DNA from: Eucommia ulmoides
Taxonomy: Eukaryota; Streptophyta; Magnoliopsida; Garryales; Eucommiaceae
Assembly (NCBI GenBank): GCA_016647705.1
Contig: CM028336.1
Location: 15,923,380-15,987,379, forward strand
Length of the DNA: 64,000 nucleotides
Reading direction: 5' to 3'
The notes beneath the pieces are model-generated. The model saw only the letters and a program-made list of their open reading frames with translations, was not told the DNA's origin and did not search any database. This document shows, in pieces, positions 12,501-22,390 of the stretch. The position numbers and the translations under genes are program-made. Positions within the stretch are counted from its first letter, which is position 1; every line of letters begins with the position of its first letter.

Positions 12501-15500
12501 TAGATGGATATGCGTGTCCTCGCGGGTCGAAGAAGTGTCCAAACAATAGATTAACTGTAAAATATTAGGACACGGATTTAGGCGTGTCGAATACGTAGGT
12601 AGGCGTGTTCAGAATGTATTGGACGTGGATATATTTGCTGCTTACTTGAAATGTCGGTGCTACCTAGGGGTTAAAACTTCAAGTAGGAAACATCATTTGT
12701 CTTGTAGAATTATTTAGGTGTGTCAGATCCTGTAGAATATGAACACCAGATTCCGTTATCTCTTTAGATAATATAATCGCATCGTTTATATTATGCTTTC
12801 CATAAATACTGTGGTCATTGATTAACTCTTGTATGGATTATGTGACTTTATGCAGGTTCCGCGATCCTAAGACTGGGCTACCTTATGCAACCAAAGAAGC
12901 TTTTAAGATAATTCGCGAACGGTACTGCTTAATTTATCTCATGCGATTCTCTTGGTCTTGATAGATATTATATGCTGCCCCACAAACTTACTATTATTTT
13001 GGATCTTGCCTTCCTCTTTCATAACATTCATGGTACATATGCGTACACATCATGAAAATTATAGAGACATAATTGGGCCCTAATTGGCTAGTTATAAATA
13101 GCCGCAGCAGTTGACTGGACATCTAGGGGTAATGCGGTCAACGTGAGCCCCTTGATTCTGAATTCAGGAATTGAGAATGAATCAAATCTCTTCAACAATC
13201 TTTGTATCTCCTCGGTTGTCCTCTCCCCCCACTTTTGGGTGGAATGTATTTTAGAAAAAAAGGGGGGGGGGGGGGGGGGGGGTCTGAACTCTGAAGTAGT
13301 TCTTAACGTGTGTCCAGTCTAATTTTTTTACTCCCTTGTGGATGTGGTCTGGATATTATGTGTTCTTTAAAGCAAATTAGGAATTCTTCTCAACTATAAA
13401 GTAATGGGTGCTTTTGAAATATGATCACTGGTGTCAGGCACGCACCCAAATGCAGGTGCTTTGGGGATTCTCCAGCGTGCATGTCTGACTCTTCAAAAAG
13501 GTCCTAAGATTAAAAATAAATTTGGGATTTTTCAGGAGTGTATGGTATACTTAAGGATTCTTAGGACTCGATTGGAGTGCATTTAATTTGTTCATTATAC
13601 CAATTGTTTTTAGGTCATAAAATCTTTTATTCATTCATTTTCTAATACTAAAACAAATAACACCTAGTGTTCTTTTTTATTATTATTTTTTGTTCATTTT
13701 ATTGGTTGACAATGAAGGGAAGCTGAAAATTTTACCTTAATTTCTTTTTGAGGTTGAATATTTTGTTGGAAAACTATAACACAAGAATATGAAATTTTTA
13801 AACAACTCTTCTATTCCATGTTCCGTTGTTGTTGTTGTTGTTGTTGTTATTTATGTGTTTATTTGTGTACTTCTTCCTTGGGATTGAATATATGCGCGCA
13901 TGTATGTATATATATCCCCGCCTCACCCACATTCTAAAATTTTAGAAATTGCCGAATCCAAGAATCAGCTTCTTTGGATCCTGCACTCGTGCTTTATAGA
14001 CTTCTCAACTTTACTAAAATTAATATAACAATTTATTCCAAGGATATAATTATAAGTTTTTTTCCACTTTTTCACAAGTAAGATGCATTAAAGATTGCCA
14101 ATGGGTGGAACTCATAAACAGAGGAAACAAAAACTAGATAGAGATCTGCGAGAAATTCTACAAAAATAAAATGAATATCTGACTTGGAAGAAAAAGATTA
14201 ATTTCTGATATAATTCATCCCTCATCCATGAAAAGTGAGCATATAAAGGTAAAAGCACTGGTGTTTATAAAGCAAAGAAGCACTAGACATGTTACCTGAT
14301 GCGGGTGCTTTTTAGATTCTTGACGGTCCGTGTCAGACACTTTAAAATACTTTAAATTTAAAATAAAATAAAGGTTACATTGGGAATTCTTCAATTGTTG
14401 GGATACTTCATGATTTGTTAGGACTCACTCAATCAGGATGCATTTTATTTGCTTGAGGAACTAACTGTTTTTAGGTCTTCAAAATATTTTATTCGTTCAT
14501 TTTCTAATTCTGAACACTAGAGCATTGAGTGTTTCTTTGTTTTTTTCCATATTTTCTTTTGTTCATTTTATTTTTGTGAAGAATGAAGGGAAGGTGAAAA
14601 CTCTAGCTTAATTTCTTTTTGAGGTTGAATAGTTTGTTGAAAACTATTACATTAGATTATAAACTTTAACAGCTCTTTTATTATGTGTTTCGTTGTTATT
14701 GATAATATTATCGTGTTTATGCGTGATATCTTTCTTTTTGGATTGGACATATATGTCTTGACTGTATGCGCATATACACACACACACATATTTATATAGA
14801 TACACATATCCTTGTCGTATAGAACTAAAAAATCTAGGAATTCCCGAATCCCGCGTCCGTACCTGACTACCTGTGCTTCATAGATCTCAATGGTATAGAT
14901 TTACAATCTCTAGTCTAAAAGGTTTTATCTGATTTACTCTGAATTATTGTTTCATATTCGTACATTAGGATCGTTAGTAAAACAGATTCTCTGACTTCTT
15001 TCTGAGTCTTCATGCAGAGTTCCTGCTGTTCGGGTTGTGGTTTAAAAAGATTTTTCTTGTTTTGAAGAATGCAAACCGGATCAGAGATTGTGCTGTTATC
15101 ATTTTTCATTTTCAGGATTTTTTTTCTTCTGAAAACATACCCATCTTCATAAAAAAAAAGGGAACAGACAAAAAAAGAAAGAAGAAAAAACCTTGAAGGT
15201 ATTTTATCTATTTTATCACAAAAAATATTTAATTTCCATTATTTCATGATTGAAAATTGTTTGCAAACACAAAATTCAAACACGTTCTTCTGAATTCCAA
15301 ACGGGGTCTATTTTTTAAGCTCTACTCGGAAACATGTTTTGAAAAACAATGGTTTAATTGGTGCCGTATTTTGCATCTTCGACCTTTTTTAGGTGATATG
15401 TAGCACGGTCATGCCAGGCAAATGTAGGGCTCCTTGCTAATATCTGGCATTTGGAAATGTTATTTTTTTTAAAGTATATCAATTCTTGTAGTTTTGATAC

Positions 15501-15909
15501 ATGTTCATCATACGTACTATTTTATAGCATCATCATGTGTCCTCCATTGCAACCCTATTTGCTTTCTTGTCACCGTGTACTGCTTTTTAGAGCATGCCAT
15601 CCGTTGAACATGATTCTTAACTGATGACCGTTCATTCATATTGTTCAAGTGACTAATCCATTTTTAGTAGGTAGTCTTGATTATCTCTGTACTTCTCTTT
15701 GTGAAAATGCACACAGGTTTTCGGATAAAAATAACGTCGGGGAGAGAAAGAACATGGGTATCCTGTATGATTCAATTTCTGGGCAAGGATTTTCGAGAAG
15801 GCAGAGGCGATCAATAAATCCGAAAATTAGGCAAACATCTTATTTCCGGTCATTGGCTCGTTTCCGCATGGTTCCAGATACAGATTTTGAAACGGAAGAT
15901 TCAGAATAG
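559..15909 (+). CDS. SWC2: SWR1 complex subunit 2 (YL1/VPS72 family), 11 exons
   Basis: The product is a YL1 family protein, the subunit of the SWR1 remodelling complex that binds H2A.Z-H2B dimers for exchange into chromatin; it acts in the nucleus. I joined exons 559-626, 892-961, 2310-2381, 2527-2570, 2651-2906, 4006-4084, 4377-4496, 4710-4778, 11785-11827, 12856-12921 and 15717-15909. They total 1080 nt, phases agree at every junction, and the product is 359 residues, close to the usual plant length. Residues 15-22 (RTSRATRG) begin the YL1 N-terminal homology. An acidic stretch spans about 30-84, and a run of seven lysines at 101-107 probably forms a nuclear signal. The YL1_C domain covers about 260-296 and includes CAVTG and FRDPKTGLPYATKEAF. 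All introns are GT-AG except intron 7, which is GC-AG. The start is the first ATG after a good acceptor-like site. No frameshift is seen, so the gene looks functional despite a 7-kb intron full of transposons. Confidence 0.95.
1226..1746. mobile_element. hAT-type MITE in SWC2 intron 2
   Basis: Inverted ends are CAGGGGCGGAGGCAAG at the left and, reading inward from the right, CAGGGGCGGAGCCAGC. The 521-bp interior is AT-rich with no coding capacity. The 8 bases on either side (GAGATAGA and GAAGTAAA) match at 5 of 8 positions, as expected of a decayed hAT target duplication. Ends starting CAGGGGCGGA are common in plant hAT-derived elements. It lies wholly inside intron 2. Confidence 0.65.
4159..4329 (+). 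mobile_element. Au-like SINE in SWC2 intron 6
   Basis: A tRNA-derived SINE of about 147 bp is bounded by a perfect 12-bp target duplication, TTAGTTGTTTTT, at 4159-4170 and 4318-4329. The body has a B-box-like GGTTTGAGTCG. Its 3-prime tail, with GGGAGCTTTGTAGCACTGGG and TTGCCC, matches the remembered end of the plant Au SINE family. The 5-prime part seems short, so the copy is probably truncated or decayed. It was copied by a LINE machinery in trans and carries no protein. Confidence 0.8.
4497..4709 (+). other. GC-AG intron 7 of SWC2
   Basis: The donor reads GATG/GCAAGT, a GC in place of GT but otherwise strong. The acceptor is TTACAG/GGAG. Only this junction keeps frame and joins the conserved RDG to SSYLEYRNG. 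No GT donor nearby gives the same reading. Confidence 0.85.
4779..5889. other. Left part of SWC2 intron 8
   Basis: AT-rich intron sequence. I see no exon and no recognisable element here, only a short C-run near 5281-5292. Short open frames look random. Confidence 0.5.
5890..8110 (+). mobile_element. Decayed L1-type LINE (reverse transcriptase and RNase H remnants)
   Basis: A plant non-LTR retrotransposon wreck lies in intron 8 in the same orientation as SWC2. Around 6030-6220 the frame encodes the reverse transcriptase finger/palm signature SAFVQGRNILDSILLARE. The block holding the catalytic FADD is missing or scrambled between about 6230 and 6360. From about 6400 to 6730 the thumb and connection region is clear (WKEKLLSSGG, DGFFWGS, SDEGRLGIRDL). 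A zinc-binding-like tail (LPSILCWEIWKMRNKDRFNGS) is near 7530-7590. An RNase H remnant (VTDNAMLLSMV) lies near 7900-8060. Many stops and frameshifts make it inactive, and no poly-A tail or target duplication could be fixed. Confidence 0.75.
8204..8641. mobile_element. Foldback element with GC-rich arms
   Basis: The left end ATGTTCCAATTAAGGTTT (from 8205) is inverted at the right as CCCTAATTAGAACAT (8627-8641). GC-rich arms with GACCGCC and GGTGGTCAACGGCGG follow inward. Resemblance between the sequence left of 8204 (TTTTAGTCCCAT) and the sequence beyond the neighbouring MITE, read in reverse (TTTTAGTACCAT near 9545), suggests a larger inverted-repeat element of about 8110-9600. The Harbinger MITE would then have landed in its right arm. 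The family is unknown. Confidence 0.45.
8643..9516. mobile_element. PIF/Harbinger-type MITE with GC-rich interior
   Basis: An 874-bp element has inverted ends GGTTGTGTTTGGGTAAG and, from the right, GATTGCGTTTGGGTAAG, flanked by TTA on both sides (8640-8642 and 9517-9519). The 3-bp TTA duplication and these ends fit Tourist/PIF-Harbinger. A second inverted motif (TTTTGAAATCC) follows at both ends. The interior at about 8860-9180 is unusually GC-rich and CT/CGTC-rich and contains TTAGGGTT motifs, like a plant 5-prime leader. It may be a captured gene piece, although I recognise no protein in it. Confidence 0.75.
9890..11420. other. Unassigned GC-richer insertion in SWC2 intron 8
   Basis: This block starts near TGTCACACCCACC (9898) and is richer in G and C than the intron around it. 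It repeats short phrases such as TGCCAACGC, and ends near AATAAAG followed by a 17-18 base T-run (11420-11437). It could be part of a large LTR, since many plant LTRs begin TGTCACACCC, but I found no matching right end or target duplication. Its long frames show no recognisable protein. Confidence 0.35.
12118..12700. repeat. Repeat-like part of SWC2 intron 9 with a 37-bp tandem duplication
   Basis: The unit starting ACTACTGGACTAGAGTAATT occurs at 12295 and again at 12332, a 37-bp period. Around it, phrases such as GGATATGGATACAACTAGGA at the left and inverted ACACGGATTTAGG and CGTGTCGAATACG at the right suggest a decayed transposon with inverted ends. Boundaries are not clear. Confidence 0.45.
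13262..13282. repeat. Poly-G run (21 G)
   Basis: A homopolymer of 21 G lies in SWC2 intron 10, preceded by an A-run. Length here is likely to be unreliable in any assembly. A (GTT)n run at 13825-13848 lies nearby. Confidence 0.9.
13430..14830. repeat. Diverged direct duplication in SWC2 intron 10
   Basis: Segments about 13430-13920 and 14285-14830 are diverged copies of one sequence in the same orientation. Shared landmarks, in order, are GCAGGTGCTTT/GCGGGTGCTTT, TTAGGACTC, ACTGTTTTTAGGTC-like, TTCATTTTCTAAT, AATGAAGGGAAG, and TTAATTTCTTTTTGAGGTTG. The spacing between copies is about 850 bp. This is either two insertions of one non-coding element or an old local duplication. Confidence 0.7.
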
Positions 15910-16129
15910 CTTCCCTATTAGTAGGGCAACACGCTACATTACCTTTGAAATTAGTTTCACATTTTGAATTGATTCCGAATTTCGCCTTATTTTGGTGACA
16001 TTTTAGTCTTTGTTTATTCCTCCTTGAATCACGCCAGTAAATAGTGTCATTTATTGTATAGATAATGATTTTTTTTAATTAATACAATTATCAGTTAAGA
16101 CTAAGTTTTTTTTTTTTTATCGTTTGTAT

Positions 16130-17270
16130 TCAAATCCATTGTATATTTTCCAATTCAACAGTGTGTTGAATTTCACAAATTTTAAATTTTGCAGCAATAT
16201 GTATACAGAATGTTTTAAAGTTTCGTTTATGATGAATCTAAATATTTGTTTGGATTATTAAAATAATAATTTAATCACTATTTTCATGTTACAAATTCCC
16301 ATTTAAAAGTCATAAAATATGCAGGCATGAGAGTGATAATATTCTAACTTGCATTTGAATTTAAACCAATCAATCTTTTGTTTTCGGATTGAAAAAATAG
16401 AAATGATTATTGTAATTGCATTTTAATTCGTATTTGCACATTTTTTTTTTGTATAATTAGTCGTGTGTGTTAAATTTCGGCAAAATGTATAAAAATTGAT
16501 GTTTTGAAATTTCATTTATGGAAAATATAATTTTTTTTTTCGAATTATCGAATTGAATTACAGTTTATTGTTAGTTTCACATTTGAAATTGAAATTTTAA
16601 ATTCTTGAAAAAAGGAATCATGACTTGGTCAATATTCTAATTTACCTTTCCATTTGTATTCAAATAAATTCTTTATTTTTGGTTTAAAAAATAAATAAAG
16701 AATCATGTATCATATTTGTATTTCAATTATTTTTTTTTTTCATAATTAGATTGAACAATGGTGTATGTTATTAAATTCAACACTATGTTGATTTTAAAAA
16801 ATCCTAAAATTTTGTAGCATAATGAGATAAAGGGATGCCGTTTTGAATTTTTATTTATGGCGAATCTAAATATGTGTATGGATCACCTAAACAACCACCG
16901 AATAACAATATTGTTAACTTTCTTGCATTAGAAATTTGCATTTAAAATCCTTAAAAAACATGGAGTCAGACCAATATTCCAATTTATTTTTCCATGTCAA
17001 TTCAAATTACACGATCATTCTTTCAATATTTTCATTCTTTATTTATGGACTCAAAAATATTGAAAGAATCACGGATCAATTGTATTTTATTCAAAAAAAA
17101 ATATTTCATATATATTTTTTGTTCATAATTGGATTGAACAATAACGTATGTTGAATTTAACAAATTATAAATTTTAACGCAAAATGTATACAAATGGATG
17201 TCATTTTGTAGTCTCGTGTATGATGAATCTAAATTTGTGTTTGGATTGAAAACAATCAAATCATAGTTTA
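16130..17270. repeat. AT-rich long-period tandem repeats downstream of SWC2
   Basis: The motif TTTATGATGAATCTAAATAT with close variants recurs at about 16228, 16511 (weak), 16853 and 17217, with spacings of about 283, 342 and 364 bp. Between them the order of T-runs, TAATTAGATTGAACAAT-like blocks and AAATTTTGCAGCA-like blocks is the same. It is a small, diverged satellite-like array of about 3.5 units. No coding potential is seen. Confidence 0.6.
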
Positions 17271-17456
17271 TGTCAGTTTATTCCCATTAGATATCAATTT
17301 ACATCTAAAATCATAATGGGTTGAATTGAGCCTCACAAAAATTTTGGATGATTTTTAAAAAACATACATAAATAGATTTTTGTTTGATTGCACCTTTTAT
17401 GAGGATAACATATATGTATACTAAATTATTTGAAAATTGTAAGTTACAGATTTTAG

Positions 17457-17629
17457 TTAGGGATGTCAATGGTCCGATTTCGGTTCAATTTCATACAAAA
17501 TCAAAATCAAAACTGTTAGACATATATAAAAACCAAAACCAAAACCAAAACCAAAACTGCCGTTTTTTTTTAAACGGCTTTAAAATCGGACCATTTAATT
17601 TTAATTAAAACTAAAACCGCGAAATCGTT
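17457..17629. mobile_element. Left end of a hAT-like element (split by copia)
   Basis: TAGGGATGTCAATGGTCCGA at 17459, followed by repeated AACCAAAACC and ATCGGACC motifs, is typical of plant hAT ends and subterminal repeats. The sequence is cut by the copia element at 17630 and continues at 27228. The sister end CATCCCTA is not found, so the right end is lost. Confidence 0.5.
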
Positions 17630-17785
17630 TATTAAGATGATTGAGAAGTGGGATAATGAATCATATATTGATATGTGAGAAAGAGTTACAAAGACAACGA
17701 TATATACACATATTTATAGGCGGAGTAGGGGTTAGAGTTTTGCCCTAATAGGCCACGTGGGCCAAACCCATATAATACATTAACA
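17630..17785 (-). repeat. 3-prime LTR of the copia element
   Basis: This 156-bp LTR is nearly the same as 27072-27227. It contains CACGTGGGCC and a TATA-like segment. Its outer terminal dinucleotide has decayed from TG to TA as read on the plus strand. Confidence 0.85.
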
Positions 17786-17819
17786 TCCCCCTCAAACTCA
17801 AGAAGGTAAGTGGGAGGTA

Positions 17820-18462
17820 AACTTGAGTTTAGAAACTAGAGAGTGAAAGCGTCCGGGTGGATGAGTCTTAGTGAAAATGTCGAATATATGATCGGTTGAA
17901 TTAACGGATTGTAGACGAATCGTATTATGGAGAATGTGATGACGAATGAAGTGACAATCAGTCTCGATGTATTTAGTACGCTTGTGAAAGACATCATTGT
18001 TAGCGATCTGAATAACACTTATGTTGTAACAATATAGGGTAGTGGCAGCAGGATAAGAGATACTTATGTCAGCGAGTAGCCATCAAAGCCAAAGAAGTTC
18101 TTGAGTGGCATCAGTCATGGCACAATATTCAGTTTCAGTATTAGAGCGAGCAACTACAGTTTGTTTCTTACTACGCCAGGAAATAAGAGAATTGTCCAAA
18201 AAAAATAGTAACCAGTGGTTGAACATCTGTCGGTGGGGTCTCCGGCCCAATCAACATCGAAATAAGCTTGTAAGACGGGAGCAGACTGAGTTGAGAAATT
18301 AAGCCAATGAAATAAAGTAGCCTTGGCATACTGAAGAATGCGAAGAACAACTGAGTAATGGGTCGTCTGAGGAGTGGACAAGAACTGACTGACTTGATAA
18401 ACGACATAGGCAATGTCAAGGCAAGTGACAGTAAGATATATATGACTTCCAACCAGTTGGTG
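17820..18462 (-). pseudogene. Copia RNase H domain remnant
   Basis: Minus-strand frames encode the end of a copia polyprotein: STPQTTHYSVVLRILQYAKA, then AYFDVDWAGDPTDRCSTTGY, which is the RNase H start with its DWAG motif. The more C-terminal part is spread over other frames. The domain is separated from its reverse transcriptase by the solo LTR at 18467-20764. Confidence 0.8.
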
Positions 18463-18466
18463 ATAT

Positions 18467-19964
18467 TGAACGCGCCCCGATTTTCCAGAGAAAATAAAAA
18501 AATATAGATATATGCTTATATATGCTTGGCGCTGGTAAAACGAGAAGGGTTTTTAAAAACGTCGATTTTCTCATTAAAATATACTTAAGCCTGTTTTAGA
18601 AAAAGGAGTCGCCACCTAGCATTGGGTTTAAATGATGTGCTAGGTCACCATATTTTTCTTTTTTGAAAATAATTTAAAAAAAATGGCTTAAGTAAAATTT
18701 GACTCCAAAAATAACATGGTCTGACCAGAGATTCGTTTAAAGAGTTCGGGGGTCAGTTATGCTCGAAGAAGATGTCAAGCACCCCAAGACGCCCGTCAAA
18801 AGACGGTACCTTATCCGATTAAGTCCAATTAGAATTTAAATCCGAATGTTTTTATTTTATTTTTAAATCCTCCTTATATACACATATACACATACACACA
18901 CATTGAGGGAAGTGATCTCTCTTCTAAACTTAGGCCGTTCTGATGGAAAGCTGGGAATTTTCTACCTCATCTTGTTAGCACATTATATTTAATATGAGTT
19001 AAAGAAAGCGCACGCACCCACACGCACGCACACATTGAGGGGAATAATTTCCCTTCTAAATTTAAACCGTTCAAATGGAAGGTTGGAAATTTTTCACCTC
19101 GTATCGTTAGCACATTATATTTAATACAAATTAAATAAAACACCCGCACACACGCATCGAGGGGAATAATTCCCTTCTAAATTTAAACCGTTCAAATTGA
19201 AGGTTAGGAATTTTTCACCTTGTATTGTTAGCACATTATATTTAATACAAATTAAATAAAACACCCGCACACATGCATCGAGGGGAGTGATTTCCGTCTA
19301 AATTTAGACCGTTCAAATTGAAGGTTGAGAATTTTCCACCTCGTATTGTTAGCACATTATATTTAATACAAATTAAATAAAACACTCGCACACACGCATC
19401 GAGGGGAGCAATTCCCTTCTAAATTTAAACCGTTCAAATTGAAGGTTGGGAATTTTTCACCTCGTATTGTTAGCACATTATATTTAATACAAATTAAATA
19501 AAACACCCGCACACAAGCATCGAGGGGAGTAATTCCCTTCTAAATTTAAGCCGTTCAAATTGAAGGTTGAGAATTTTCCATCTCGTATTGTTAGCACATT
19601 ATATTTAATACAAATTAAATAAAACACCCGCACACACGCATCGAGGGGAGTAATTCCCTTCTAAATTTAAACCGTTCAAATTGAAGGTTGGAAATTTTTC
19701 ACCTCGTATTGTTAGCACATTATATTTAATACAAATTAAATAAAACACCCGCACACACGCATCGAGGGGAGTAATTCCCTTCTAAATTTAAGCCGTTCAA
19801 ATTAAAGGTTGGGAATTTTCCACCTCGTATTATTAGCATATTATATTTAATACAAATTAAATAAAACACCCGCACACACGCATCGAGGGGAGTAATTCCC
19901 TTCTAAATTTAAACCGTTCAAATTGAAGGTTGGGAATTTTCCGCCTCGTTTTATTTACTCAAAA

Positions 19965-19995
<31 letters not shown>

Positions 19996-20764
19996 AATAA
20001 AAAGTAATAAATAAATAAATAATAAAGGAAGAAGAAAAAAAATCTAATTTACAAAAAAAAAAAAAAAATTAGTATAATAACAACTTATTTAAAAATAAGA
20101 GTAAGATTTACAACAGATGAAAATTTACCACCTTCTTGGAGATTTTTCTTCTTCAAAATTACAATAAAATGAGAATAATATTATTTTCTTCAAAATTTCT
20201 CTCCAGATTTCACCTCTCCCTTACAAAAATTCCTCTCAAAAGAATTTCTTCCCCTAAAAATTCTCCTCCCTGTGTTGTGAGCCTTCATTCTTATTTATAG
20301 GAATGAAGGCCCTAAAACTCGCCGAAGAAACGCACGAAAAATAGGAAAAAAGGAAAAAAGGGGGTGGGTGCACCGAACCGAAATTCGGTGCACCCACCCC
20401 ACCGAAATCGATGCACCCAAACAAAAGGGGGGGACACCCCCTGCTGGCCGCACGTGCGACCTTTTTGCAGCCCCCCCCCCCCCCCCCCGCGTTCAGTCCA
20501 GGCCTCTCTCGTTCTCGTCTGTTTCTTGTCCATTTTGTTCCGAATTAACGCGTTTTTATTCCACTTCGAAAAATCTACAAAACCAAAAAAAAAAAAAAAA
20601 TCAATTACTAATATTTAATTTACTTAAGAGATTAATAAAACTTAATTTAGCGGTATTAAACCGCATAAATACAGTACAATCAAAACAAAATAAATAAAAA
20701 AATAAAGGTAACTATAAAATAAAGTATGATTTTTTGCGAGGCGGTAAAAAATGCCTTGTCTACA
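18467..20764. mobile_element. Large solo LTR (2298 bp) with internal tandem array
   Basis: The segment begins TGAACGCGCCCCGATTTTCC, ends TTGTCTACA, and is flanked by a perfect GATAT duplication (18462-18466 and 20765-20769). Removing it joins the copia reverse transcriptase frame to its RNase H frame. The TG...CA ends, 5-bp duplication and lack of internal coding indicate a solo LTR of a gypsy-type element. It includes the 121-bp array (18890-19950), a GC-rich stretch (20360-20530) with a C-run, and an A-rich tail region. Confidence 0.85.
18890..19950. repeat. 121-bp tandem array inside the solo LTR
   Basis: About nine copies of a 121-bp unit occur here. Each holds CGAGGGGAGTAATTCCCTTC, then AAATTTAAACCGTTCAAATT, GAAGGTTGGGAATTTT, CACCTCGTATTGTTAGCAC and an AT-rich linker with CACCCGCACACACGCAT. 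The middle copies are nearly the same; the first and last are the most diverged. Confidence 0.95.
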
Positions 20765-20769
20765 GATAT

Positions 20770-21600
20770 AGAGTGACATCCTGAAGAGGTGAACCATCAA
20801 GTGGGGTAAGTTTGACGTTCGGACCGAGAGGAGTAGTGGCAGTGGTTGAGTCAGTGATCCTAGCCTTGGAAAGAAGAATCAAGACATATTTGGCCTGAGG
20901 GAGAAAATATCCATCAGAACCAAATGAGACTTCGAGGCCAAGAAAATATATGAGCACGCTAAGATCTTTCATCTTGAATTGGCCACTGAAAAACTTTTTA
21001 AATTCAGAAATACCACGTAGATCATCTCCAGTAATAACCATATTATCCATGTACAGTAAGAGAAGTATAATACCATTGGTAGTATGGAGAATAAATAGAT
21101 CCGAATCATGAGCACTCGGTGTGAACCCAAATTGATGAGTGGTAGTGTTGAATTTGGCAAACCAGGCATGTGGAGCTTGTTTCAAACCATATAGGGCACG
21201 GCGAAGGCGACAAACTTTTTTTCGAAGGGCATCCAGACCAGGAAGGGTATGCATATAGACTTCCTCAAGAAGATCCCATTGAGAAATGCATATTTGACAT
21301 CCATTTGAAACAGAGTCCATCTTCGAATGGCGGTGACGGCAAGGAGTGTAGGGACAGATGTGTGTCTCGCTATTGGAGCAAATGTCTCTTCATAGTCAAT
21401 GCCATATTCCTAAGCAAATCCCTTGGCAACAAATCAGGATTTATATCATTCAACAGAGCCATCAGAAGGTGTCTTGATCTTAAACACCTATTTGTACCCA
21501 ATGAGAGTTTTTCTAGGGACAGATCAACAATATCCAAGGTATGAGTTTTGGCTAGCGCCTGAAGTTGTTTATTCATTGCTTTCTACCAAAGAGGATTAGT
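20770..21600 (-). pseudogene. Copia reverse transcriptase remnant
   Basis: The frame at 20760-21320 encodes the copia reverse transcriptase palm: RRALYGLKQAPHAWFAKF and LLLYMDNMVITGDDL. The catalytic YVDD appears as YMDN, which would abolish activity. The N-terminal part continues in other frames to about 21600, so at least two frame changes have occurred. Confidence 0.85.
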
Positions 21601-21618
21601 ACTAGCCTCCTTATAGGA

Positions 21619-22390
21619 TTAAGGCTCATGCAGATGAAGTATAATGAAAAAATAATGATAATCATCAAGATAAGAAGGGCGATGAGTTACCCTGGTAGAT
21701 TTGCGGGAATGATAATCAGCTAATGGTTCTGGAGCTGAAGTTGGGTCTGGAGATGTAAGATCAGCTGGTGGTTCCGGAACGGAATAAGTGATATCAGCTA
21801 GTGATTCTGAGGTGGACTCAATAGTGCCTGAAACTGGATTATCAAGAAATAACTCAATAGATGGATCAATAAAGAATCTGAAGTTAGTAATGGTTGACAT
21901 GTGAAATGACCGTAAGGAAGATAACATTTAATGTTCCCAAAAAATGACATGACGAGAGATACGAAGAGTTTTAGAAATAGGATCCCAACACCGATACCCT
22001 TATGTTCAATACCATATCCAACGAAACAACACAGGTAAGCACTTAGTTACAGTTTGTTGTGTTTACGTGGTTTGAGATGAACAAAACAAACGCAACCAAA
22101 GACTATGAGTTCAAAGTAATCAGGAGATTTACCGAAAAGACGCTCGAATGGGGATTGATTTTGGATTATGACGGAAGGTGCACGGTTGATTGTGTACACT
22201 GCGGTTAAGGCAACGTTACCCCGAAAACATTTAGGACATTATAACGAAATGAGTAGAGCATGAACGGTGTCAAGAATATGTCTATGTTTGCGTTCGGCTC
22301 GTCTATTTTGTTAGGAGGTTCCAGGGCACGAGCGGTGGGAGAGCGTGCTATTTTTGTGAAGTAGTGTAAAACCTAGTTCATGCACATGAA
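21619..22390 (-). pseudogene. Copia integrase C-terminal part and linker
   Basis: Minus-strand reading gives a linker rich in Pro, Ser and Glu (21619-21927), then integrase C-terminal blocks such as IVFGCVCFVHLKPRKHNKL and AERKHRHILDTVHALL. Several stops interrupt it. It is cut from the rest of the integrase by the second solo LTR. Confidence 0.7.

Noticed and set aside
18890-19950. CRISPR-like regular repeats
   Set aside because: The whole 121-bp unit is repeated with no unique spacers, in a plant LTR; it is a tandem array, not a CRISPR.
20312-20697. Proline- and glycine-rich frames near the C-run
   Set aside because: They are products of the C-run and GC-rich part of the solo LTR.
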